A DNA stretch of 64,000 nt from Actinomadura macra NBRC 14102. Its GTDB lineage: Bacteria; Actinomycetota; Actinomycetes; Streptosporangiales; Streptosporangiaceae. Position 1 is the stretch's first letter; each line of letters opens with the position of its first letter. Positions 14,851-23,803 of the stretch are shown piece by piece. The notes below the pieces were generated by a model. The model did not search any database, was not told the DNA's origin, and was given only the letters and a program-made list of their open reading frames with translations. A program made the position numbers and the translations under genes. The DNA lies in contig NZ_BCQT01000015.1 in the NCBI RefSeq assembly GCF_001552215.1, positions 1 to 64,000 of the forward strand. The letters run 5' to 3'.

Positions 14851-16230
14851 GTGGTGCTGGGGTTGGCAGAGCAGGCGGCGGCGTTGGCGCGGGGTGAGGT
14901 CTCCGCCAGGGAACTGGTCGCGGAGTCGCTGGAGAGCATCGCGCGGCAGGAGTCGCTCGGGGCGTTCCGGGTCGTCCGGAGGGAGGCGGCGGTGGCCGAG
15001 GCGCTGCGGGCGGACGAGCGGCTGGCCGCAGGGGAGCGGCTGCCGCTGCTGGGGGTGCCCGTCGCGATCAAGGACGACACGGATCTGGCGGGGGAGACGA
15101 CGCCGTTCGCGGTCGCCGGGGACCATCGGCCGGTCTCCCGGGACGGGGAGGTCGTCCGCAGGTTGCGGGCGGCGGGGGCGATCGTCGTGGGGAAGACGAC
15201 GACGTGTGAGCTCGGGCTGTGGCCTTTCAGCGAGTCATCGGGGTTCGGGGCCGCGCGCAATCCGTGGAACCCGGAGTACACGCCGGGCGGCTCGTCGGGG
15301 GGTTCGGCCGCTGCAGTGGCGGGCGGGATGGTAGCGGCGGCCGTGGGGTCGGACGGGGCCGGGTCGATCCGTATCCCTGCGGCCTGGACGGGGTTGGTGG
15401 GGATAAAGCCGCAGCGGGGACGCGTCTCGGGATATCCGCAGACCGATCCTTTCAACGGGATCACTGTGTGGGGCCCGCTGGCGCGAAGTGTCGGTGACGC
15501 CGCTCTGTTGTTGGACGTGCTCGCGGGGAGCCATCCCGAAGACGTCTATCGGATCGATGCGCCCGTCCGATCTTTCGCGGAGGCGGCTCGGAGAGAGCCG
15601 CGCAGGTTGCGGGTCGCGGTGTCGTTCAGGACGGCGTTCGGGGTTCGTTCGAGGCTCGATCCGGAGATCCGGGCGGCCGTCGAGCGGATCGCGCGGAGGT
15701 TGACCGACCTGGGGCACAAGGTGTTCCCGGCCGATCCCGATTACGGGCTCGTGGGGCTCGGATTGGTTCCGAGAGGGACCGCGGGGGTCGTGGATCTGCT
15801 CGATGCCATGCCGAATCCGCGGCCCGAGGCGCGGACGCTTGTGGAGGCGAGGATCGGGCGGCTGGCGGGTCGGCGGCTGCTGCCTTTGGCGCGGCGAATG
15901 GAACCGTACCTGCACCGGAAGGTCGGACGTATTTTCCGGTACGCGGACGTGGTGCTCACTCCCACGACCGCGTGGCCGCCGTTGAAGGTCGGGGCCTTCG
16001 ACGGGGTCGGATACCGGAAGACGCAGGCGGGTGTGGCGGCGGCCTGTCCATATGCGTGGACGTGGAATGTCCTCGGATGGCCGGGGGTGAACGTGCCCGC
16101 GGGCTTCATGGGGAATGGCCTGCCCATTGGCGCGCAACTACTGGGGCATGACTCCGACGAGGCCACGCTCATTTCGCTGGCCGCCCAGTTGGAGGCGGTC
16201 GAGGGCTGGACCGGACGAGTCGCTCAGTAA
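14851..16230 (+). CDS. Amidase signature family hydrolase
   Basis: 459 residues. The Ser-cisSer-Lys triad is visible: K74 (GVPVAIKDDTDLAG), S148 in PGGSSGGSAAAV, and nucleophile S172 in GAGSIRIPAAW. It hydrolyses an amide bond to acid plus ammonia or amine; relatives act on aryl or aliphatic amides or on amide-linked oligomers, and the true substrate cannot be told. GTG 14851 has GAGGGG 6 bases upstream, favouring it over the longer frame beginning at 14752, which would run through the operator. Its last 7 bases overlap the end of the convergent dehydrogenase gene. Confidence 0.9.
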   Translation: MVLGLAEQAAALARGEVSARELVAESLESIARQESLGAFRVVRREAAVAEALRADERLAAGERLPLLGVPVAIKDDTDLAGETTPFAVAGDHRPVSRDGEVVRRLRAAGAIVVGKTTTCELGLWPFSESSGFGAARNPWNPEYTPGGSSGGSAAAVAGGMVAAAVGSDGAGSIRIPAAWTGLVGIKPQRGRVSGYPQTDPFNGITVWGPLARSVGDAALLLDVLAGSHPEDVYRIDAPVRSFAEAARREPRRLRVAVSFRTAFGVRSRLDPEIRAAVERIARRLTDLGHKVFPADPDYGLVGLGLVPRGTAGVVDLLDAMPNPRPEARTLVEARIGRLAGRRLLPLARRMEPYLHRKVGRIFRYADVVLTPTTAWPPLKVGAFDGVGYRKTQAGVAAACPYAWTWNVLGWPGVNVPAGFMGNGLPIGAQLLGHDSDEATLISLAAQLEAVEGWTGRVAQ

Positions 16231-16985
16231 CCGGCGCCCGTGAGCATGCCGCCGTCGACCAGGATCTCGCTGCCCGTGCAGTAGGACGAGTCGTCCGAGG
16301 CCAGGTAGGCGACCAGGCCGGAGACTTCGGTGGTCTTTCCCAGCCGGCCGAGCGGCAGGGCCCTCAAGAGGGCGTCGGCGCTGCCGGCCGTGTTGGCGAC
16401 GACGTCATCCTGGAGGGACATGGAGGTGAGGACGCCGCCGGGGTGGATCGAGTTGACGCGGATGCCTTGGTGACCGAGCTCGCGGGCGGCGGCCTTGGTG
16501 AGGCCGCGCACGCCGAACTTGCTGGCACTGTAGGCGGCGAGGCCGGAGGCGCCGATGAAGCCCTCGGTCGAGGACACGTTGACGATCGAGCCGCCGCCCG
16601 CCGCGCGCATCGCGGCCGTCACCGACTTCACGCCGAGCCACTGGCCGACGAGGTTGACGTCGAGCACCTGCCGGAACTCCGCCAGGGACATCTCCTCGAT
16701 GGTCGTGTGCCTGATGATCCCGGCGTTGTTGACGAGGATGTGCAGCGCGCCGAAGGTGCCGGTCGCCATCTCGACGGCGGTCCGCCAGTCGTCGGGATCG
16801 GTCACGTCCATCCGGACGAACCGGACGTCGGGCCCGAGATCGGCGGCGAGTTCGTCTCCCTGCTCCACCAGGATGTCGCCGAAAATGACCTTGGCGCCCT
16901 GCGTGACGAAGCGCCGCACGTGGGCCTTGCCCATGCCGCGCGCACCGCCGGTGATCAACGCCACCTTGCCGTCAAGCTGCCCCAT
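16224..16985 (-). CDS. Short-chain dehydrogenase/reductase (3-alpha/20-beta-hydroxysteroid dehydrogenase-like)
   Basis: 253 residues, classical SDR. Cofactor motif TGGARGMGKAH (residues 12-22), DVTD, NNAG (NAGIIRHT), catalytic Ser in NVSSTEG and YSASK (Y-x-x-x-K). The D in FGDILVEQG after the second strand favours NAD(H). The sequence style (LDGKVALITGGARGMG, GASGLAAYSASKFGVRGLTKAAARELG) is that of bacterial 3-alpha/20-beta-hydroxysteroid dehydrogenases, but substrate assignment in this family is unreliable. Start 16985 has AAGGAG 6 bases upstream. Confidence 0.88.
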   Translation of the reverse strand: MGQLDGKVALITGGARGMGKAHVRRFVTQGAKVIFGDILVEQGDELAADLGPDVRFVRMDVTDPDDWRTAVEMATGTFGALHILVNNAGIIRHTTIEEMSLAEFRQVLDVNLVGQWLGVKSVTAAMRAAGGGSIVNVSSTEGFIGASGLAAYSASKFGVRGLTKAAARELGHQGIRVNSIHPGGVLTSMSLQDDVVANTAGSADALLRALPLGRLGKTTEVSGLVAYLASDDSSYCTGSEILVDGGMLTGAGY

Positions 16986-17150
16986 CGACGCTCCTTCTGC
17001 TCGCGGCCACCGGGGCATCCCTACCCGGATGCCTTCCCGCGGGCACCCGTCACGTTTCCGAGCGTGCTTCGAATCCTGGGGGAACGTCCGGCGGACGATC
17101 CGTGCCAACCTAGCGTACGCTTGGGTGTGCAGTAAGAGAGCGTGCTCCAC

Positions 17151-17804
17151 CTACCGTGTCCGCAGTCCGTCGAAGAGGAGGACGAGCATCCGGTCGGCGT
17201 ACGCGTCCGGATCGGGGGTGCGTTCGGCGGCGACGCCGATCGCGTTGGTGAGCCGGAGGAGATCGCGGGGGTCGATGTCGGACCTGAGGGCGCCTGCGCG
17301 CTGCGCCCGCTCCAGCAGCAGCCCGAGCGCCTCGCAGATCGCCTCCGCGCAGGCGCCGAGCCGGGTCCCCGTCCACCGTGCCGACATGGCGTCGATGATC
17401 ACGCTGGAGGTCCCGCGCGGGGTCGCGGCGCCCGCGAGATAGACCCGCAGCCATACCCCGAGCGCCACCTCGGCCTGCACCGCGGAGGTCTGCTCGATGC
17501 CCAGCATCTGCCCTGCACCGGATGCCGCCTCGGGAGCGGGGTCGTGCGCCGGCTGGGGGACGGCGCCGGCGAGGAGTTCGGCGGCGTGGGAGAGGAGGCC
17601 GTCGATACGGTCGCGGAGGACGGCGTGGAGCAGGTCGTCGCGGGTGGGAAAGTGGCGGTAGAGGGTACCGGAGCCGACTCCGGCGCGCTTGGCGATGTCG
17701 TCGAGGGACGCGCCGGTCCCGTGCTCCATGAAGGCCGCGCGGGCAGTGTCGAGGAGTCGTTGGTAGTTGCGGCGGGCATCGGCTCTCATCGGCCGGGTGT
17801 CCAT
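17151..17804 (-). CDS. TetR-family transcriptional regulator
   Basis: 217 residues. HTH at about 10-55 (NYQRLLDTARAAFMEHGTGASLDDIAKRAGVGSGTLYRHFPTRDDLL), then an all-helical domain resembling the SbtR-like C-terminal type (ERTPDPDAYADRMLVLLFDGLR). It starts about 130 bases from the end of endonuclease V on the same strand and lies upstream of the SDR gene, so it may control the SDR. The start is uncertain: ATG 17804 or ATG 17789, neither with a strong ribosome-binding site. Confidence 0.82.
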   Translation of the reverse strand: MDTRPMRADARRNYQRLLDTARAAFMEHGTGASLDDIAKRAGVGSGTLYRHFPTRDDLLHAVLRDRIDGLLSHAAELLAGAVPQPAHDPAPEAASGAGQMLGIEQTSAVQAEVALGVWLRVYLAGAATPRGTSSVIIDAMSARWTGTRLGACAEAICEALGLLLERAQRAGALRSDIDPRDLLRLTNAIGVAAERTPDPDAYADRMLVLLFDGLRTR

Positions 17805-17936
17805 GGGCACCGTCCAGCGGTGGTGCGGCCGGAGCACGTCCGGATTACCGGGGACGGTCTCCGCTTGCCTCTCGGAGACCTCCATCATGACAGCTACCTG
17901 GCCGGACGCAATGGCGACGCGGTGCCGGCGCGGCGC

Positions 17937-18638
17937 TCACATGGCCGGAGGGCGGTCGGTGAGGGCGTCGCGGGACAGCCGGTCGGCGCGGCGGGTGGTC
18001 TCGGGAAGGCGGTGGTCACGCGCCAGATTCAGGACGTCGCGGCACGCGTCGTCCAGCCTGACGCGATGACCCACGGACACGAACACCGGTTTCACGCCGT
18101 GCTGGGTGCGCAGGACCCGCCCGACCTCCTCGCCGCCATCCAGCAGCGGGCTCGTGTCGCCGCGCCGGACGCCCGGCGGGTCGTAGGCGCCGACGAAGCC
18201 GGTCTTGGCGACGCCGATCGTCGGCAGCCCGGTGAGGACGCCGAGGTGGCAGGCCAGCCCGAACCGGCGCGGGTGCGCGACGCCGTACCCGTCGCACGCG
18301 AGCAGGTCGGGCGTGGTCTTCAGCCCGCGCAGCGCCTCGACCAGCGCGGGCAGTTCCCGAAAGGCGAACAGGCCCGGGACGTAGGGGAACGCGGCGGTGC
18401 CGGCGACGACCGACTCTTCCAGAATGTCCAGGGTCGTCGCATCGAGGACGACCGCCGCGGCGGCCAGCCGTGTGCCGGTGCCGCCGCCGTCGCCCGCGTA
18501 CGAGACGTCGAGGCCGGCGACCGTGCGCGGCTCCGTTGGGCCAGGCTCGTCCAGGACGAGCAACGGGCGCAGTTCGTCCTGGATCGCCTCCGCGGCCTCC
18601 GGCGTGGTGGGCCACGGGTGCAGATCACGAACGTCCAT
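17937..18638 (-). CDS. nfi: Endonuclease V (deoxyinosine 3' endonuclease)
   Basis: 233 residues, the usual length. The enzyme nicks DNA at the second phosphodiester 3' of deoxyinosine, starting repair of deaminated adenine. Catalytic acidic residues are in place: D44 (VAGLDVSY), E95 (PGLFAFRE, with the strand-wedge PYVP just before) and D116 (LLACDGYGVAHPRRFGLACHLG), followed by TIGVAKTGFVG. ATG 18638 matches the family N-terminus; the longer frame to 18683 adds an unrelated extension. Stand-alone gene among metabolic neighbours. Confidence 0.92.
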   Translation of the reverse strand: MDVRDLHPWPTTPEAAEAIQDELRPLLVLDEPGPTEPRTVAGLDVSYAGDGGGTGTRLAAAAVVLDATTLDILEESVVAGTAAFPYVPGLFAFRELPALVEALRGLKTTPDLLACDGYGVAHPRRFGLACHLGVLTGLPTIGVAKTGFVGAYDPPGVRRGDTSPLLDGGEEVGRVLRTQHGVKPVFVSVGHRVRLDDACRDVLNLARDHRLPETTRRADRLSRDALTDRPPAM

Positions 18639-18734
18639 GAACCGGCACGCTACCGTCCCGCCGCCTGCGCGAGCGCCAGGCAACGACCCGGGCCGGATGG
18701 TCTCGGCCAGCGGCGGGACAAATGTGCGAGGACC

Positions 18735-19907
18735 TCAGGACAGGGAGGCGTACGCGGCCTCGGTCAACTGGTGGGCGCGAAGGTCGCCGGAGAGTTGGTC
18801 GCCCATGAGGTTCGGCAGGTAGGCGAGCGCGAGCCCGGCCTCGACGTCGCCCAGGCCGATCGAGCCGCCCGCGCCGGTGTGCCCGAACGCCGACACTCGT
18901 CCGGCCGCAGGGGTACGGAACGTCTGGGCCGGGCGCATGAAGCCGAGCCCGAAGGAGCTCTGCACGATCATCGTCCGGTCGGGGCCGGTCGCCCGGGGGC
19001 GGATCGCGTCCCGCAACGTCTCCGGACGCAGGATCCGGCCCGCCACCAGGTCACGGTAGAACGCGGCGAAGGAGGGAGCGGTCGTGATCATCCCGGCGGA
19101 CGGCCACCCCGCGCGCAGCACGACGGGGTTGTTGTAGCCGCCCTTGCCCGGATGCGGGTTGTTCATCGCTCGGTTGAGTCTGCTCCGCCTGTCGGTGTAG
19201 GCACCGGCGAGCCGGTCGAGCACGTCGCCCTCCTCGGCGACCAGGAGGACATCGGCGCCGCCGCCGACGCGCCGTCCGGCCGACAGCTTCGCGGCCCGCT
19301 CGATCACCTCGTCGGGGGAGCCGATCCACAGGTCCAGCCCGCGCGCGAACTCCTGCTTCACGAAGGCGCCGACCGGCCGACCCGACAGCCGCCGGACGAT
19401 CTCGCCCGCCAGCCAGCCGTAGGTCAGTGCGTGGTAGCCGTGCGCGGTGCCGGGCGCCCACTCGGGTTCCTGCGAAGCCAGGTCGGCGGCGCGCGCCGGG
19501 GCGTCCGCCGCCTCCTCCGCCGAGACGGCGCGGGCGAACGCCGGCAGGCCGGCCTGGTGCGACAGCAGATGCGCGGCGGTCGTGCCGTCCTTGCCCCGCG
19601 CCCCGAACTCCGGCCACCACGCGGTCACCGGCCCGTCCATCTCGTACGCGCCGCGCTCGGCCAGCAGCAGCGCCGCCGCGGCGGTCACCGCCTTGGTGCA
19701 GGAGAACCCGAAGCAGGGCGTGTCCGCCCGCCAGCCGCGCCCCGTCCGCCGGTCGGCGACACCACCCCACAGGTCCACCACCTTGCGGTCGCCCGCGTAC
19801 ACCGCGACGGCGGCACCGAGCTCACGTCCCGCGGCGAAGTTCCGCTCGAACACGTCGCGGACGGAGGCGAACGCCGGGTCGCAGTGCCCCTGCACAGTGC
19901 TGCTCAT
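18735..19907 (-). CDS. Beta-lactamase-fold serine hydrolase (EstB/LipL-like esterase)
   Basis: 390 residues of the class C beta-lactamase/penicillin-binding-protein-like family. Nucleophile motif SCTK (GFSCTKAVTAAAALLL, S-x-x-K), Tyr of the second motif in HGYHALTYGWLAGEIVRR and the third motif as HTGAGG near residue 350. No signal peptide, so cytoplasmic; such proteins in actinomycetes are mostly carboxylesterases rather than beta-lactamases. Start ATG 19907 has GAGAGG upstream. Sits tail-to-head with the lactonase gene upstream, about 60 bases apart, possibly co-transcribed. Confidence 0.86.
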   Translation of the reverse strand: MSSTVQGHCDPAFASVRDVFERNFAAGRELGAAVAVYAGDRKVVDLWGGVADRRTGRGWRADTPCFGFSCTKAVTAAAALLLAERGAYEMDGPVTAWWPEFGARGKDGTTAAHLLSHQAGLPAFARAVSAEEAADAPARAADLASQEPEWAPGTAHGYHALTYGWLAGEIVRRLSGRPVGAFVKQEFARGLDLWIGSPDEVIERAAKLSAGRRVGGGADVLLVAEEGDVLDRLAGAYTDRRSRLNRAMNNPHPGKGGYNNPVVLRAGWPSAGMITTAPSFAAFYRDLVAGRILRPETLRDAIRPRATGPDRTMIVQSSFGLGFMRPAQTFRTPAAGRVSAFGHTGAGGSIGLGDVEAGLALAYLPNLMGDQLSGDLRAHQLTEAAYASLS

Positions 19908-19966
19908 GCGCGTCCTCTCATGGAAGGTTCCTAGAATCATGCTCGACGATTCCGGCGACCGGGACG

Positions 19967-20806
19967 CTAGGGTCGCCCCACCCCGGGGACGTCGACGTCG
20001 ACGGCGAGGACCCGGCCCGAGCCGGGCACCACCGGCGACGGCGCGGTCATCCCCTGCCACTCGGCCGCCACGACGAACAACGTCCTGTCGCCGGGACCTC
20101 CCAGGGTGCACGCGAACCCGCCGCGGTCCAGTTCGACGACGCGCAGCACGGTGCCGCCCTCGGCGACGCGCACGCACCGTTCGTTGGGCACGTCGGCGTA
20201 CCAGACGGCGCCCTCGGCGTCGACGCAGATGCCGTCGGGCGTGCCCTCGCCCAACGCGGCCCAGACGCGCCGGTTCGCCAGGTCGCCATCGGCGCCGATG
20301 TCGAACGCCACCAGCTCGTGCCGGTAGGAGTCCGCGACGATCAGGGTGGAGTCGTCGGGTGTCACCACCATCCCGTTGGGGAAGGCGATGTCGTCGGCGA
20401 CCTGGCGCACCGACCCTTCGGCCACCAGGTGGACGAACCCCGGCCTGAACTGCTCACCGGCCATCGGGTCGAAACCGACCCGGTTGACGTAGGCGTTGCC
20501 GCGCCCGTCCACTGCGATGTCGTTCCATCCTGATTCGCCCAGTTCTGCCACGACGAAGAAGGATCCGTCCGGCTCCCGGCGAAGGAGTCTCCTCTCCTGG
20601 GAGGAAACGATCACCATCCGTCCGTCCGGGAGCCAGGCGGTGCACAGCGGCACCGACGCCACCCGCGCGTACACCTCCCCGGCCCCGTCGAGGCCGGTGA
20701 CGACGATCTCACCCGAAGACCAGTCGGAGAAGTACAACCGGTCACCGTGCCAGCGCGGCGACTCGACCAGGCCACGCCCGGCGAGCACCGTCCGAACCTC
20801 GTTCAT
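19967..20806 (-). CDS. SMP-30/gluconolactonase family protein
   Basis: 279 residues forming a six-bladed beta-propeller, as judged from repeated blade motifs (LYFSDWSSGEI, WNDIAVDGRGNAYV, PNGMVVTPDDSTLIVADSYRHELVAFDI, PDGICVDAEGAVWYADV). The metal-binding residues expected are E (VESPRWH), N (WNDIAV / FPNGM) and D (VADSYR / TPDGIC), all present. These enzymes hydrolyse sugar lactones or related lactones using Ca2+ or Zn2+. Start 20806 has GAGGG close upstream; an upstream in-frame extension to 20845 is less likely. Confidence 0.87.
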   Translation of the reverse strand: MNEVRTVLAGRGLVESPRWHGDRLYFSDWSSGEIVVTGLDGAGEVYARVASVPLCTAWLPDGRMVIVSSQERRLLRREPDGSFFVVAELGESGWNDIAVDGRGNAYVNRVGFDPMAGEQFRPGFVHLVAEGSVRQVADDIAFPNGMVVTPDDSTLIVADSYRHELVAFDIGADGDLANRRVWAALGEGTPDGICVDAEGAVWYADVPNERCVRVAEGGTVLRVVELDRGGFACTLGGPGDRTLFVVAAEWQGMTAPSPVVPGSGRVLAVDVDVPGVGRP

Positions 20807-20962
20807 TTCCCTCACAGCCCCTCGTGCGTGCCGGTGTCTCAACACCTACACGAACGGCCACCACCCGTATCGACAGCACGGCTCCCTCTTCTCACGTTCA
20901 TTCCGGCGCGCTGAGGGCGGATACGCGGGTCACCGGCGGGGCATCACGATGACCGCCGTGCG

Positions 20963-20999
20963 GGCGGCCCGTGCGGTCAGTTCGCCCGCACGGGCCGCC
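20963..20999. terminator. 14-bp perfect G+C-rich hairpin
   Basis: GGCGGCCCGTGCGG (20963-20976) and CCGCACGGGCCGCC (20986-20999), 9-base loop. It lies in the 296-base gap downstream of the small secreted protein gene (minus strand, ends 21103) and upstream of the lactonase start, so it most likely terminates the former. I see nothing else in this gap. Confidence 0.6.
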
Positions 21000-21102
21000 T
21001 GGCGCACACCGGGTCCTCGTGTCACGACCACTCCCGCCTGGGTGGTCGCTCACATGTGCCAGCCCGGGTGCACATCTCAGGCGCCGCTGCGGCGCCGTCC
21101 GG

Positions 21103-21522
21103 TCAGCTGATATAGGCACTGCCGAGGGCGAGACGGAAACTGCTCGACGCGCCCGGCACGACCTCCGGGCCGCTCCAGGAACCGCCGTTGAGAGAGCTCC
21201 ACCGGATCCGCTGGTCTCCTTCAACGCCCTTCCAGAGCATGACGGGCTCGACGCCGCGTAGGTCGTACTGCCTCAGTCCAAGGGCCGGGCCGAAACCGAT
21301 GGCGGCGTCAGAAATCTTTTGTGACGTCGACCACTGGCCGTTCTGTCGCTGGTTCCACCAGACGCGCTCGTCTCCGCTGACGCCTTTCCAGACCATGAGG
21401 ACCGTCTGGTTCAGGGTGGGCGCGGCGTGCCCGCGCCGAGCGGCCGCGGAGGCGGTCTGCGGGCCGCTGATCGCCAAGGCGAGTACCGTGACCAGGAGAA
21501 CCGGCCATGTCATCCCGCCCAC
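21103..21522 (-). CDS. Small secreted protein with two WxG-type beta-propeller-like repeats
   Basis: 139 residues from GTG 21522, chosen because AAGGAGG lies 8 bases upstream. A signal peptide (WPVLLVTVLALAISGPQTASAA) is followed by two similar ~45-residue units: TVLMVWKGVSGDERVWWNQRQNGQWS and PVMLWKGVEGDQRIRWSSLNGGSWSGPEVVPG, each with a W-K-G-V-x-G-D core and a trailing W. Such units resemble single blades of lectin or sialidase-like propellers; with only two, the protein would need to oligomerise or is a fragment. Function unknown. Confidence 0.68.
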   Translation of the reverse strand: MGGMTWPVLLVTVLALAISGPQTASAAARRGHAAPTLNQTVLMVWKGVSGDERVWWNQRQNGQWSTSQKISDAAIGFGPALGLRQYDLRGVEPVMLWKGVEGDQRIRWSSLNGGSWSGPEVVPGASSSFRLALGSAYIS

Positions 21523-21572
21523 AATATGTACCTCCTTCGCACGCGGCGACCGGAAAGGACCCACCGATAACG

Positions 21573-21728
21573 TCAGGGCGAGAAGACCTCGGTGTCGGTG
21601 ACCTGGTGGTACGAGCACGCGTCGAACTTGTTGAAAAGGGGATTACTTGCACCGTGTGACATCGCATGGAAGTCGATCTTGCGGCCTTCCACGACGACCA
21701 GGATCGTACGCCCCGAAGCACATATCAA
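21573..21728 (-). CDS. Possible short hypothetical protein (51 residues)
   Basis: A short minus-strand frame in the 381-base gap upstream of the secreted protein gene. The translation (TILVVVEGRKIDF, then FHAMSHGASNPLFNKFD and ACSYHQVTDTEVFSP) has a balanced, protein-like composition, unlike shadow frames here, which are Arg/Pro/Ala-rich. The start is unclear: TTG 21728 has no convincing ribosome-binding site, and an internal GTG is possible. It could be a small gene or the 3' remnant of a decayed one. The rest of the gap shows only promoter-type sequence. Confidence 0.35.
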   Translation of the reverse strand: MICASGRTILVVVEGRKIDFHAMSHGASNPLFNKFDACSYHQVTDTEVFSP

Positions 21729-21903
21729 CTCTTGACAGAGTAGGCCGGATATTTATCGCAGCTCACCGAGGCGGGGATTGTTGAAATGCGAGTTACGGAC
21801 CCCACTGAAAAGAAGGTCGATTCGGCGGTGAGTCCATTATCGGCCCGCCTTGGTCGGCCGGGCGTGCTCGACCTCGGCCGGACCCGGTGCCCCGCGGACG
21901 GGT

Positions 21904-23559
21904 TCAGGGACGGCCGAAGTGGTGGACGGGCTCGCCCGCGGCCTCCTCGGCTGCGCGGGCCGGACGGGTCCGGGTGCGGCCGAACTCCAGCGTGAGCAGC
22001 GCCGCGGCCAGCCAGCCGATGTCGAACCAGGAGCGGAACACGATGCAGCGCGGCTTGTAGGAGGGCCGGAACTTCTTGTCGAACAGGTACAGCGACTCCA
22101 CCGCGATCAGCGGGTCGAGCAGGTGGAGAGCCCGGTAGCCGATCCTCTCCAGCGCGCCGCGGTGCCGCGAGTCCAGCAGTTCCCGGAAGGCGGCGAAGTT
22201 CAGCGAGACCACCCCGTGGCCGTGTTCGCGGGCATACCCGATCATCTCGACGATCAGCCGCTCGTTGACGCCGTTTGGCCCGCCGGGGGCACGGCGCATC
22301 GCGTCCAGGCTGATGCCCTGCCCGGCGGTCACGTACCGCTGGAAGCCGATCGGCCGTCCGTCCGCGTCGTAGGCGACGGCCACGATCCCGCCGGGATGGT
22401 GACCGGTGAGCAACTCGTCCAGGTTCATGGAGAAGCCGCGCTCGGCCGCGCCGCCGAGCGAGCGGGACGCCACGTCCAGCAGGTCCGAACGCAGCTCGGG
22501 TGTCAGGGCGCGCTCGGCGACGATCCCGGATGTGACGCCGGCGTTCGTGGTGCGCCCGACCGCCTGCCGGACGTTGCGCATCCGCCGGCCCGACAGCGTG
22601 AACTCACCGGGCCGCACCACGACCTCGTCGCCGTAGCCGAACGACCGCAGCCGCCCCCAGGCGGGCAGCAGGTCAGGGCTGGCGCCGAGGACGGCGGGAC
22701 GCCAACCCGTCCGGCGGCACAGCGCGAGGAACGCGCGGACGGCGGCCGGCTGCGAGGCCGCGGCGCCGACCGGATCGCCGCCCGCCACCGCGATGCCGAA
22801 CAGCACCCGGTACCCGATGGCGGCGCGCCCGTCCGGGCTGAACACATACGTCTTGTCGCGGCGCAGCGCGAACGGCGCGAGGGTGTCGGAGCCGGGATGC
22901 GCGACGAGGCGCGCGACCCGGCCGCGTTCCCCGTCGTCGCCGGGCGGCGGCGCCGGGTCGGGCGCGAGCAGCGTCACGACCAGGACGAGCAGCCCCGCGG
23001 TGCCCACGAGGCCGAGCACGCCGGGCAGCCACGACGCGCCGTCGATGGGCGCGCCGGTCGCGCCGAGGCCGCTGGCCACGTCCCGTCCGGCCGACCTGAT
23101 CGACACGCCGCCGAGCAGCACTGAACCGGCCATGGCGACGATCACCAGGGCCAGGGCCGTCCGCACCGCCGTCCGGACGCGCTCGGGGTGCGGACGCACC
23201 GGGAACCGATCGCGCCGCATCCACAGCACCACCAGCACGGCGGCCAGCAGCGGCAGCCGCCAGGGCGCGTCGTCGCCCGCGAGGACGGCGAGCAGGCCCA
23301 TGGTCACCAGTGCGAGCAGCCCGTACCAGGCCGCGCGGCGCCGCAGCAGGACGCCGCGCGCCACCAGCGCGATCGCCAGGGCCAGCGCGACGGCGTGCGC
23401 CGGCGCGAGCGGGCGGCCGGTCACCAGCAGGGACAGCTGGTCGAGCCAGTGCGGGGAGCGCGCCACCGCAGGCACCGCGACCAGCGCGGAGACGGACGCC
23501 GTGGCGAGCGCGAGCGGCCAGGTGGGCCGCGCTCGCCGCCACGAATCCACTGGTTGCAC
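21904..23559 (-). CDS. MprF/LysX-like phosphatidylglycerol lysyltransferase domain protein (DUF2156)
   Basis: 551 residues. Five to six N-terminal transmembrane helices (about 13-205) precede a cytoplasmic DUF2156 double-GNAT domain (about 230-525), with the family signatures DKTYVFSPDGRAAIGYRVLFGIAVAGGDPVG, RNVRQAVGRT and the C-terminal FRELLDSRHRGALERIGYRALHLLDPLIAVESLYLFDKKFRPSYKPR. It transfers an aminoacyl group, typically lysine, from tRNA to phosphatidylglycerol, reducing membrane negative charge and giving cationic-peptide resistance. GTG 23559 follows GGAGGT. The number of helices is lower than in full MprF; a separate flippase-like protein is at 60174. Confidence 0.85.
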   Translation of the reverse strand: MQPVDSWRRARPTWPLALATASVSALVAVPAVARSPHWLDQLSLLVTGRPLAPAHAVALALAIALVARGVLLRRRAAWYGLLALVTMGLLAVLAGDDAPWRLPLLAAVLVVLWMRRDRFPVRPHPERVRTAVRTALALVIVAMAGSVLLGGVSIRSAGRDVASGLGATGAPIDGASWLPGVLGLVGTAGLLVLVVTLLAPDPAPPPGDDGERGRVARLVAHPGSDTLAPFALRRDKTYVFSPDGRAAIGYRVLFGIAVAGGDPVGAAASQPAAVRAFLALCRRTGWRPAVLGASPDLLPAWGRLRSFGYGDEVVVRPGEFTLSGRRMRNVRQAVGRTTNAGVTSGIVAERALTPELRSDLLDVASRSLGGAAERGFSMNLDELLTGHHPGGIVAVAYDADGRPIGFQRYVTAGQGISLDAMRRAPGGPNGVNERLIVEMIGYAREHGHGVVSLNFAAFRELLDSRHRGALERIGYRALHLLDPLIAVESLYLFDKKFRPSYKPRCIVFRSWFDIGWLAAALLTLEFGRTRTRPARAAEEAAGEPVHHFGRP

Positions 23560-23803
23560 GAGGACACCTCCGCTGAGCCCACAACCATGATCCTTTGGAA
23601 CTCATTCCCCGGACCGGACGTTGCTCTTTCCCCGCCGCGGTGTCTCCGCCGTGTTCGCCGCACCGGCACTGTGTCGTCCGGTTGGTCCCGCGACGACGAA
23701 GAGGTGCCTTTTCGCCTCTTCGATGAGGTCTATTACCCCGCGTCCGGAAGGGGCAACCCGCAGTTCCGTCCGATCCATCGTCGTGCGGCGCTACGGTGCT
23801 GCC

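Noticed and set aside
18735..19907. True beta-lactamase (resistance) reading of the serine hydrolase
   Set aside because: No signal peptide and the third motif is HTG rather than KTG; esterase of the same fold is more likely.
17142..19934. A 930-codon plus-strand frame opposite TetR, endonuclease V and the esterase
   Set aside because: Antisense to three recognised families; composition typical of a G+C shadow.
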